From contig JAKSLI010000011.1 of the NCBI GenBank assembly GCA_024401305.1, forward strand, positions 1 through 64,000: a stretch of DNA of 64,000 nt, written 5' to 3'. Numbering within the stretch: the first letter of the stretch is position 1; every line of letters starts with the position of its first letter. Of this stretch, positions 25,260 through 32,229 are shown in pieces. The DNA is from Bacteroidaceae bacterium. GTDB taxonomy: Bacteria > Bacteroidota > Bacteroidia > Bacteroidales > Bacteroidaceae. Below the pieces are notes generated by a model that saw only the letters and a list, made by a program, of their open reading frames with translations, had not been told where the DNA came from and searched no databases. A program made the position numbers and the translations under genes.

Positions 25260-26354
25260 TTAGAACCTGACCATCAGTTCGGCTACGAGCTTGTCCTGCT
25301 CTGATTCCTTAGCGATGCCATTGTTTGGATACCAGTATTTCTCGTAGTTGAGGCGGAGGTCGGTAGGGAAGAGCTTGTTGGCGACATGAAAGGTAATGCC
25401 AGCAGTCATGCGGTGGCGCTCAGCGTCCGACATTACAAGCTTTTTCTCCTCTCCTGTGGAGAGGTCGGGAGAGGTCCATCCTTTCTTTCCGTCGCTGTGG
25501 TTGTCCATGTAGTCATAGCGCAGAAGGTAGCTGACACCATTGAAATACCCCTTACTGATAGGCATCTTGTAGATTGCCATTGCATCGATGGCATTGCAAT
25601 CGTCGAAAGCGCCATGGGCATAGTGCTTGTGCAGATATTCAGCTTCAAGATGTAAGCCTGAGCCTTCGTAGTATGCGCCAAGATCTACGGATGTGTAGGA
25701 AGCCTTGCGGTCGGCTATTTGTTGGTGCTGAATGCTTGGTATAGCCCCCACCTTTCCTCCACTAGGGGAGGTGAAAATGAATTGTGCGCGAGCAGAATAG
25801 GCTGGCGAGTCAAACCACGCCGTCTTTTGATTGTCGAGATTTGATCCATTATAGATGCCAGCATCGAAGTGCATTTCCATTCTCCCAAGCCCCCCAACCC
25901 CCGAACGGGGGCGAAGTGCTGGGGTGGGGCTAAAACCAACGGCAGCACCCACATCGCGCATGTCGCCTACCTGCTTTGCAATGAAGGAGCGATTGGCAAA
26001 GTATTGTGCCGAAGGATTGCGGTGGGCATCAATGGAGAACGGCATTCGCTGCTGACCGATGGTGACACGGAGGCTTTTGTAAGGGTTGAGTCGTACCCAA
26101 GCGTCCTTCATCTTTATCTGCGACTCATCGCAGAGATCGACTTCCAGTTTGTAACTGCTTCGCATAGGCAGACTTACTTCTACGGAAAGACGGGCATTGC
26201 GTACCTCGAAGCGGCTGGCGTCAAGGTCTGGTTCATACTCATACTTGCCGCGAAGAATACCATGCAGTTGCGGCGTAGTGCTTTCCTGTGCGAAGGTAGC
26301 TGTTGTGCACAGGAGGAAAAGAGTGAGTGTCAGAATCTTTTTTGTTTTGTTCAT
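25260..26354 (-). CDS. Phosphate-selective porin O/P family outer-membrane protein
   Basis: A 364-residue porin with a signal peptide (MNKTKKILTLTLFLLCTTATFA). Alternating strands such as RFEVRNARLSVEVSLP, YKLEVDLCDES and SLRVTIGQQRMPFS are typical of the OprO/P family, and the protein ends in Phe (LMVRF). Three palindromic repeats are read in frame (25446-25476, 25743-25775, 25882-25930), probably in extracellular loops. With PiT, PhoB/PhoR-like regulators and a PHO-like promoter, phosphate uptake across the outer membrane is the likely role. Confidence 0.88.
   Translation of the reverse strand: MNKTKKILTLTLFLLCTTATFAQESTTPQLHGILRGKYEYEPDLDASRFEVRNARLSVEVSLPMRSSYKLEVDLCDESQIKMKDAWVRLNPYKSLRVTIGQQRMPFSIDAHRNPSAQYFANRSFIAKQVGDMRDVGAAVGFSPTPALRPRSGVGGLGRMEMHFDAGIYNGSNLDNQKTAWFDSPAYSARAQFIFTSPSGGKVGAIPSIQHQQIADRKASYTSVDLGAYYEGSGLHLEAEYLHKHYAHGAFDDCNAIDAMAIYKMPISKGYFNGVSYLLRYDYMDNHSDGKKGWTSPDLSTGEEKKLVMSDAERHRMTAGITFHVANKLFPTDLRLNYEKYWYPNNGIAKESEQDKLVAELMVRF
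25446..25476. repeat. In-frame palindrome in the porin gene, site 1
   Basis: CTCCTCTCCTGTGGAGAGG followed by TCGGGAGAGG is a variant of the GC-rich palindrome; on the coding strand it gives TSPDLSTGEE. Confidence 0.72.
25743..25775. repeat. In-frame palindrome in the porin gene, site 2
   Basis: CCCCCACCTTTCCTCCACTA and GGGGAGGTG surround a short centre. The coding strand reads FTSPSGGKVGAIPS. Confidence 0.65.
25882..25930. repeat. In-frame palindrome in the porin gene, site 3
   Basis: CCCAAGCCCCCCAACCCCCG with ACGGGGGCG and GGGGTGGGGC encodes TPALRPRSGVGGLGR between VGFSP and MEMHFDAG. Confidence 0.72.
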
Positions 26355-26401
26355 TTTCTGCCAAAGGGGAAGTCTTGGTTTGCCTTTCCCGATTAGCGCT
26401 G

Positions 26402-26491
26402 CAAAGGAACAATATTGTTGTTACAGGTGAGTTACATCGGTGTGACAATGCTATGACAATGCGGAATGTGTTACAATCTTGTTAAATCTTA
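26402..26491. promoter_or_regulatory. Divergent porin / phoB-like control region with tandem PHO-box-like units
   Basis: Six 11-nt units start at 26420 (GTTACAGGTGA), 26431 (GTTACATCGGT), 26442 (GTGACAATGCT), 26453 (ATGACAATGCG), then after a 6-nt shift at 26470 (GTTACAATCTT) and 26481 (GTTAAATCTTA). The complement of the middle pair reads TTGTCATAGCATTGTCAC, close to the E. coli PHO box. A porin -7 box (TTCCTTTG, minus strand) lies at 26409-26402. The plus-strand regulator has a -7 box TAATTTTG at 26535-26542. Confidence 0.72.
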
Positions 26492-26562
26492 TGGATAAAA
26501 ATGATTTTTGGGTCTGTAATTAAGGATTTATGTGTAATTTTGCTGCCGTAAATAGAGACATT

Positions 26563-27252
26563 ATGGCAAAAAGAATTCTTATCGTCGATGACGAACCCGA
26601 TATTTGTGAAATTCTCAGTTTCAATCTTGAGACGGAGGGGTATGACGTGCTGACTGCTGAAAGTGCAGATGAAGCCCAGAAAATCTTAAATGATAAATCC
26701 GTTGATCTGATTTTGCTTGATGTGATGATGACGCCGAAGTCGGGTTTCGAGTGGGCAAGGGAACTGAAAGCCGACACTACGACGGCGAATATCCCGATAA
26801 TATTCTGCACGGCGAAGACTACGGAGAACGACCTTCTGACTGGCTTTGGTCTTGGCAGCGACGACTATATCTGCAAGCCGTTCCGCATAAGCGAGGTGAA
26901 AGCGAGAGTGAAGGCTGTGCTAAGGAGAACTGTGCAGCCAACAGTAGCCCCAACCGATAGCAACACCATTGTTTATGAGGGCATAACAATGGATCTTGAT
27001 CGCAAGAAATGCACTGTTGATGGCGAGGAAGTGGCGTTCACTAAACTGGAGTTCGAGGTGCTTGCGCTGCTGCTTGCTTCGCCTGGTCAGGTGTTCTCGC
27101 GCGAGAAGATTCTCCGCATGGCATGGCCTGGAGACACCATTGTGCTAGATCGCACCGTGGATGTGAACATCACCCGAATCCGCAAGAAGATAGGACGATA
27201 TGGAAAGTGCCTCCGAACAAAGTTCGGCTATGGCTATCTCTTTGAGAAATAA
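26563..27252 (+). CDS. OmpR/PhoB-family response regulator
   Basis: A 229-residue regulator. The receiver domain starts KRILIVDDEPDICE (acidic pocket), with phosphoacceptor Asp53 in LILLDVMMTPKSG and the conserved Lys in YICKPF. A winged-helix DNA-binding domain follows, ending RTKFGYGYLFEK. I start it at 26563 because the -7 promoter box lies upstream at 26535-26542. The kinase gene begins 4 nt after its stop. Porin, PiT and PHO-like sites nearby suggest it is the phosphate-starvation regulator (PhoB role), but this is inferred from context. Confidence 0.9.
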   Translation: MAKRILIVDDEPDICEILSFNLETEGYDVLTAESADEAQKILNDKSVDLILLDVMMTPKSGFEWARELKADTTTANIPIIFCTAKTTENDLLTGFGLGSDDYICKPFRISEVKARVKAVLRRTVQPTVAPTDSNTIVYEGITMDLDRKKCTVDGEEVAFTKLEFEVLALLLASPGQVFSREKILRMAWPGDTIVLDRTVDVNITRIRKKIGRYGKCLRTKFGYGYLFEK

Positions 27253-27256
27253 GAAC

Positions 27257-28462
27257 ATGTACAAAAAGAACAAATACATAAATTATCTCTTTGGTATTGC
27301 AACGGTGATGGTAGTTGTTTTCACCATCAGCTTTGGCATATACGAATATCAGCGTGAACATGCTTTCCGCTGCGATATTCTTCATGCCCAACTGCAACTG
27401 AACAATTTCAAGCGTAATGACCCATCAATACGCATGACCATAATAGACACTCTGGGCAATGTGCTTTTCGACAGTCGCGAGAAGAATACTGCCGCGATGG
27501 GTAATCACCTGAAAAGAAAAGAGGTGCAGGAAGCACTTAGGAATGGCGAAGGCTTTGACATCAAGAGAGTCTCTGACACGAACGGCGAGAAGTACTTCTA
27601 TTCTGCTACTTACTTCCCTGAACGTGGTGAGATTGTCCGTTCTGCAGTACCTTACTCAACGCCTTTGACAGCAAGCCTTGAACGCGACTACACTTTCTTC
27701 TATTACACGGCTGGCATTCTTGCCCTTGTTGCCGTTGTGCTGTATCTGCGCTCAAGATTAAGCGACAGCGAGCAGGAGAAGCAACGCATAAAACGACAGT
27801 TGACTGAAAACGCAGCCCACGAACTGAAAACGCCTGCTGCAACGATAAACGGCTATCTCGAGACGCTCGTTGACAATCCCACGATGCCGGAAGCAAAGCG
27901 AAGCGAGTTCATTGAGCGCTGCTACAAGCAAAGCCAACGAATGACACGACTGCTTACGGACATGAGTGTGCTTACACAACTTGACGAAGCGAACATACCA
28001 AGACCGGCAACGAAGATTGATGCTGCCAGAATACTCCGACAGATAGCAGAGGAAACTTCCACGCAGTTTGCCCAGCGCAACATCTGTTTGAACATGTCGT
28101 CGCTGCCTGACCAACTGCCTATGCTGGGAGATTCCTCACTCATCTATTCTCTCTTTCGCAACATCTTCAGCAACACCCTTGCATACGCTGCCGGGGCTAC
28201 ATCGTTTGAGGTAAGGGTGAAAGCGAGCAAGGATAGTTATGTGTTCTGGTTTGTTGACAACGGCGTTGGCGTGTCAAGCGAACATCTTCCTCACCTTTTT
28301 GAGCGCTTCTACAGAACGGACAAAGGTCGCTCGCGCAGTCTCGGTGGAACGGGCTTGGGACTTGCCATTGTGAAGAACATTGCCGTTCGCTATGGTGGTT
28401 ACGCTACTGCAGCAAACACTTTGGGAGGTGGACTGACCATAGAAGTCTGCCTCCAAATATAG
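27257..28462 (+). CDS. Sensor histidine kinase (PhoR-like)
   Basis: A 401-residue membrane kinase paired with the regulator upstream. One helix lies at about 9-28, an extracytoplasmic sensor region at 29-155, and a second helix at about 156-176. The HisKA motif NAAHELKTPAATING places the phosphoacceptor at His188. The ATP-binding domain has the N box (SLFRNIFSNTLAYA), DNGVGV, FERFYRTDKGRS and GGTGLGLAIVKNI. The start at 27257 is the ATG nearest the regulator stop; a longer reading would overlap the regulator gene by about 50 nt. Confidence 0.92.
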   Translation: MYKKNKYINYLFGIATVMVVVFTISFGIYEYQREHAFRCDILHAQLQLNNFKRNDPSIRMTIIDTLGNVLFDSREKNTAAMGNHLKRKEVQEALRNGEGFDIKRVSDTNGEKYFYSATYFPERGEIVRSAVPYSTPLTASLERDYTFFYYTAGILALVAVVLYLRSRLSDSEQEKQRIKRQLTENAAHELKTPAATINGYLETLVDNPTMPEAKRSEFIERCYKQSQRMTRLLTDMSVLTQLDEANIPRPATKIDAARILRQIAEETSTQFAQRNICLNMSSLPDQLPMLGDSSLIYSLFRNIFSNTLAYAAGATSFEVRVKASKDSYVFWFVDNGVGVSSEHLPHLFERFYRTDKGRSRSLGGTGLGLAIVKNIAVRYGGYATAANTLGGGLTIEVCLQI

Positions 28463-28559
28463 TATTATCTATTGTCACTAGATATACCAAAGTTATGCTA
28501 TAATTGTCTATTTGTGAAAAAAAAGAGAGAGTTTATTTCTTTTTATTCTCACTAAATCG

Positions 28560-28567
28560 TAACTTTG
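28560..28567 (+). promoter_or_regulatory. Promoter -7 box of the cyuA-like gene
   Basis: TAACTTTG lies 24 nt before the ATG at 28592; a TTTC at 28536-28539 gives a 20-nt spacer. Because the promoter is here, upstream in-frame start codons are not used. Confidence 0.65.
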
Positions 28568-28591
28568 CACCCTGAAACAACATATATAGCT

Positions 28592-29935
28592 ATGCTATCA
28601 GCAAAGGAACGCGAAGAAATAATTGGCTTGATAAAGCAACAGGTGGTGCCTGCCATGGGTTGCACGGAACCGATGTGCGTAGCTCTCTGCGTGGCAAAGG
28701 CAACGGAAGAACTCGGCTGTCTGCCTGAAAGAATCGATGTTCATCTGTCGGCAAATCTGCTCAAGAACGCCATGGGTGTCGGCATTCCCGGTACGGGGAT
28801 GATAGGTCTGCCTATAGCCATTGCCCTCGGTGCAATCATCGGCAAGAGCGAATACAAACTGCAAGTGCTCAAGGATCTCACACCAGAGGCTCTTGAACAG
28901 GGAAAGAAATACATCGCAGAAGGTCACATAAACATCCAACTGAAGGAGGACATCACGGAGAAACTCTATGTGGAGGCAATCTGTAAAGCCCCCCAGCCCC
29001 CCAAGGGGGAGTCTTTAATAGACTCTGCGCATGTAAAAATAGCAAAGGCAATCATTGCGGGCTCTCACACTAATTTTGTACCCCCCCAGTCTTTAATAGA
29101 CTCTGTAGATGAATGCACCTCCGTCAGCAAAGCTAATAAAAACCTCCCCCTTGGGGGGAATGAGGGGGTCCCTCTCTCGCTTTCCCTCGTCTATGACTTC
29201 GCAACCACAGCTCCTCTGTCCGAGATTTCCTTCATCCTTGAAGCGAAGGAACTGAACATGAATGCGGCAAAGGAGAGCGTGCATGGCAACTACGGTCATT
29301 GCTTGGGCAAGACAATAGAGCGCCCGATGTCGCACGGCATCTTCGGAAACAGCATCTTCTCGCACATAATTTCCAAGACAGCCCTCGCCTGTGATGCCCG
29401 TATGGGAGGTGCTATGGTACCTGTGATGAGCAATAGCGGTAGCGGTAACCAAGGCATCTGCGCCACAAACCCTGTGGTGGTCTATGCTCAGGAGAACCAA
29501 AATACGGAGGAAGAGCTCATTCGCGCCCTTACTCTCTCGCACCTCACTGCCATTTACATTAAGCAAAGTCTTGGAACATTGTCGGCTCTTTGCGGTTGTG
29601 TGGTAGCGTCAACAGGTGCAAGTTGCGGCATAACATACCTCATGGGCGGCGACTACGACCGCATCTGCTTTGCCGTAAACAATATGATAGCCAATCTGAC
29701 AGGCATGATCTGCGACGGTGCGAAGCCAAGTTGTTCGCTGAAGATTGCCTCAGGCGTATCGACAGCCCTGCTCTCAGCCCTTCTCGCCATGGAAGGAAAG
29801 CATGTCACATCGGCAGAAGGTATCGTGGACAATGATGTTGACAAGACAATCCATAACCTCACTTCCATTGGTGCCAAAGCCATGGACGATACCGACAGAA
29901 TGGTGCTGGATATTATGACAAGTAAGACCCCCTAG
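28592..29935 (+). CDS. L-cysteine desulfidase family protein (UPF0597, CyuA-like)
   Basis: A 447-residue protein of the UPF0597/CyuA family, iron-sulfur enzymes that cleave cysteine to pyruvate, sulfide and ammonia. Conserved parts include VVPAMGCTEPMCVALC, VGIPGTGMIGLPIAIALG, SGSGNQGICAT, GCVVASTGASCGITYLMGG and GMICDGAKPSCSLK, giving the expected cysteines. Two palindromic repeat tracts are read in frame (28986-29027, 29079-29175), adding APQPPKGES and a NLPLGGNEG segment. A third copy at 29925-29954 supplies the last residues (KTP) and the stop codon itself. Serine versus cysteine preference cannot be judged. Confidence 0.86.
   Translation: MLSAKEREEIIGLIKQQVVPAMGCTEPMCVALCVAKATEELGCLPERIDVHLSANLLKNAMGVGIPGTGMIGLPIAIALGAIIGKSEYKLQVLKDLTPEALEQGKKYIAEGHINIQLKEDITEKLYVEAICKAPQPPKGESLIDSAHVKIAKAIIAGSHTNFVPPQSLIDSVDECTSVSKANKNLPLGGNEGVPLSLSLVYDFATTAPLSEISFILEAKELNMNAAKESVHGNYGHCLGKTIERPMSHGIFGNSIFSHIISKTALACDARMGGAMVPVMSNSGSGNQGICATNPVVVYAQENQNTEEELIRALTLSHLTAIYIKQSLGTLSALCGCVVASTGASCGITYLMGGDYDRICFAVNNMIANLTGMICDGAKPSCSLKIASGVSTALLSALLAMEGKHVTSAEGIVDNDVDKTIHNLTSIGAKAMDDTDRMVLDIMTSKTP
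28986..29027. repeat. In-frame palindrome in the cyuA-like gene, site 1
   Basis: AAGCCCCCCAGCCCCCCAAG with GGGGGAGTCTTTAATAGACTC encodes APQPPKGESLIDS. The tail GTCTTTAATAGACTC is a second small palindrome, repeated at site 2. Confidence 0.8.
29079..29175. repeat. In-frame repeat tract in the cyuA-like gene, site 2
   Basis: It starts CCCCCCCAGTCTTTAATAG (as at site 1) and ends ACCTCCCCCTTGGGGGGAAT plus GAGGGGGTC, encoding PPQSLIDS and NLPLGGNEGV in frame. The second palindrome is of the same subtype as the dsbD insert at 30639-30671. Confidence 0.8.
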
Positions 29936-29954
29936 CCCCCCAAGGGGGAACTTT
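29925..29954. repeat. 30-bp palindromic element overlapping the cyuA-like stop codon
   Basis: It starts AGACCCCCTAGCCCCCC and ends AAGGGGGAACTTT. It is identical over 30 bp to 50212-50241 after kdsC. Here its TAG is the gene's stop codon. Confidence 0.88.
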
Positions 29955-29998
29955 AAATAGATGGATAAAACCGTAAATAAGAAACCAAATAAAATCAA

Positions 29999-32110
29999 AT
30001 GAAGAAAATATCTATTTCTCTCTTGTTTCTTCTCCTGCCACTTCTGCTTTTCGCGCAGATGATGGATCCTGTTAAGTTCTCTTCTTCAATGAAGATGCTT
30101 GGCGGCGATCAGGCAGAGATTGTGTTCTCGGCAAAGATCGATCCGGGATGGCATGTCTATTCTACAAACCTCGGCGATGCTGGTCCTATCGAGGCATCTT
30201 TCCATGGTACAAAGATGGACGGCGTGGAACTCGTGGGCAAGCTCACTCCTCGTGGCAAGGAAATCAACCACTTCGACAACATGTTCGGCTGCAACCTCCG
30301 CTACTTCGAGAATAGCGCGCAGTTTGTGCAGAAGGTTAAGTTCACAAAGCCTGAATACGACATCAACTGCTACCTTGAATGGGGTGCGTGCAACGACGAG
30401 ATGTGCATGCCACCGGGCGAAGCTACCTTCAAGCAGAAGGGCAAGAGCCCAGCAATCCCTGCGAGCGAAGTGAAAGATGAAAAGGAAAAAATGCAAAGTG
30501 AAGACGCTGCCGCTGATGCAAAGGCTGAAACTGCAGAGGCTACCGCAGACGAAGCCCCTGTGTCTGAAGCGTCAGCTTCTGATTCTGCCGTTGCTACCCA
30601 AGACACTGCTGTGGTAAAAGCAGCTTCAGGATCTAATAATGACCTCTCCCTTGGGGAAAATGAGGGGGGCGATGGCGAAGTGCCAACTTCTCTCTGGATG
30701 ATTTTCCTCGCTGGTATCGCTGGCGGTTTCGTTGCCCTGCTTACTCCTTGCGTATGGCCTATCATCCCGATGACGGTAAGCTTCTTCCTCAAGCGCAACA
30801 AGGATCATAAGAGTGCTGTCCGTGAGGCACTTATCTACGGTATTTCAATCGTTGTAATCTATGTTCTTCTCGGACTTGTCGTGACACTTCTCTTCGGAGC
30901 AAGTGCACTCAACGCTCTCTCTACAAACGCATGGTTCAACATCTTCTTCTGCCTGCTCCTCGTAGTCTTCGCAGCAAGCTTCTTCGGTGCGTTTGAAATC
31001 ACGATGCCTTCGTCTTGGAGCAACGCCATCGACAAGAAATCAAACAACTCTACAGGTCTGATTTCCATCTTCTTCATGGCGTTCACACTGGCACTTGTCA
31101 GCTTCTCTTGCACAGGTCCAATCATCGGATTCCTGCTCGTTGCCGTTGGCACTCAGGGCGAGTTCCTTGGTCCTCTCATCGGTATGTTTGGCTTTGCCCT
31201 TGCCCTTGCCGTTCCTTTCACGCTCTTCGCAATGTTCCCAAGCTTGCTGAAGTCTGCGCCAAAGTCTGGCGGTTGGATGAACACAGTGAAGGTTGTTCTC
31301 GGTTTCATCGAACTCGCATTCGCATTGAAGTTCCTCTCTGTAGCAGACCTCGCTTACGGTTGGCATATTCTTGACCGTGAGGTGTTCATCTCTCTCTGGA
31401 TAGTAATCTTCGGACTCCTCGGCATCTATCTCCTCGGTTGGTTGAAGTTCCCTCACGATGACGCTATGGAATACACAGAACTCGGTGAACAGGTTCCAAC
31501 TTTCGGTCGCACGAATGTTCCGCAGTTCTTCCTCGGTATGGCTTCTCTCGCTTTCGCAATATACATGATCCCAGGACTTTGGGGCGCACCATTGAAGGCT
31601 ATCTCTGCTTTCGCACCACCAATGAACACTCAGGATTTCGTACTCTCTGCCGGTGGCGGTGAAGGCGAAAACAAGAATGTCGTTGAGGCAAAATACAAGG
31701 ATTACGACGAGGCTATGGCTGTTGCCAAGAAGGAAGGCAAGCCGCTGATGATAGACTTCACTGGTTTCGGTTGCGTAAACTGCCGAAAGATGGAAGCTTC
31801 TGTTTGGACAAATCCTGAGGTTGCCAAGATGCTCAATGAGGAATACATCCTCGTCTCTCTCTTCGTTGACGACAAGACTCCGCTCGACAAGGAGGAAATA
31901 GTCACAGAGAACGGTCAGGAGCGTACTCTTCGCACCGTAGGCGACAAATGGAGTTACCTCCAGCGTAGCAAGTACAAGGCTAACACCCAGCCTTTCTATG
32001 TGCTCACTGACAACGAAGGCAACCAACTTGGCGACACTCGTTCCTACAACGAAGACATCCCTGCTTACATCGACTTCCTCAAGAAGGGTCTCGAGGCTTA
32101 TAAGAAGTAG
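29999..32110 (+). CDS. dsbD: Thiol:disulfide interchange protein DsbD-like
   Basis: A 703-residue protein that carries electrons across the inner membrane to periplasmic reductases. After a signal peptide comes an N-terminal DsbD-alpha-like domain with CNDEMCMPP (about 133-138), a low-complexity Ala/Glu linker (about 160-220), eight or so transmembrane helices starting at TPCVWPIIPM, and a C-terminal thioredoxin-like domain with CVNC (Cys592, Cys595). In the linker lie an imperfect EASASD palindrome (30562-30581) and a GC-rich palindrome (30639-30671), both read in frame. Confidence 0.92.
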   Translation: MKKISISLLFLLLPLLLFAQMMDPVKFSSSMKMLGGDQAEIVFSAKIDPGWHVYSTNLGDAGPIEASFHGTKMDGVELVGKLTPRGKEINHFDNMFGCNLRYFENSAQFVQKVKFTKPEYDINCYLEWGACNDEMCMPPGEATFKQKGKSPAIPASEVKDEKEKMQSEDAAADAKAETAEATADEAPVSEASASDSAVATQDTAVVKAASGSNNDLSLGENEGGDGEVPTSLWMIFLAGIAGGFVALLTPCVWPIIPMTVSFFLKRNKDHKSAVREALIYGISIVVIYVLLGLVVTLLFGASALNALSTNAWFNIFFCLLLVVFAASFFGAFEITMPSSWSNAIDKKSNNSTGLISIFFMAFTLALVSFSCTGPIIGFLLVAVGTQGEFLGPLIGMFGFALALAVPFTLFAMFPSLLKSAPKSGGWMNTVKVVLGFIELAFALKFLSVADLAYGWHILDREVFISLWIVIFGLLGIYLLGWLKFPHDDAMEYTELGEQVPTFGRTNVPQFFLGMASLAFAIYMIPGLWGAPLKAISAFAPPMNTQDFVLSAGGGEGENKNVVEAKYKDYDEAMAVAKKEGKPLMIDFTGFGCVNCRKMEASVWTNPEVAKMLNEEYILVSLFVDDKTPLDKEEIVTENGQERTLRTVGDKWSYLQRSKYKANTQPFYVLTDNEGNQLGDTRSYNEDIPAYIDFLKKGLEAYKK
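30639..30671. repeat. In-frame palindrome in the dsbD linker
   Basis: GACCTCTCCCTTGGGGAAAA followed by TGAGGGGGGC encodes NDLSLGENEGGD. The subtype matches the second tract of the cyuA-like gene. Confidence 0.8.
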
Positions 32111-32156
32111 GAGATGTGTCCATGTAATGGATAAAAAAGATACCCACCATTAAAGT

Positions 32157-32197
32157 TAAAAGGCTAAAGGTCCAAACGGATCCTTTAGCCTTTTTTT
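32157..32197. terminator. Bidirectional terminator between dsbD and the GH31 gene
   Basis: AAAAAGGCTAAAGG and CCTTTAGCCTTTTTTT pair around TCCAAACGGAT, giving a stable stem with A- and T-runs on either side. It suits both converging genes. Confidence 0.88.
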
Positions 32198-32229
32198 GTT
32201 GGAAATAATTCCGGAGAGTTATCGTGTCC

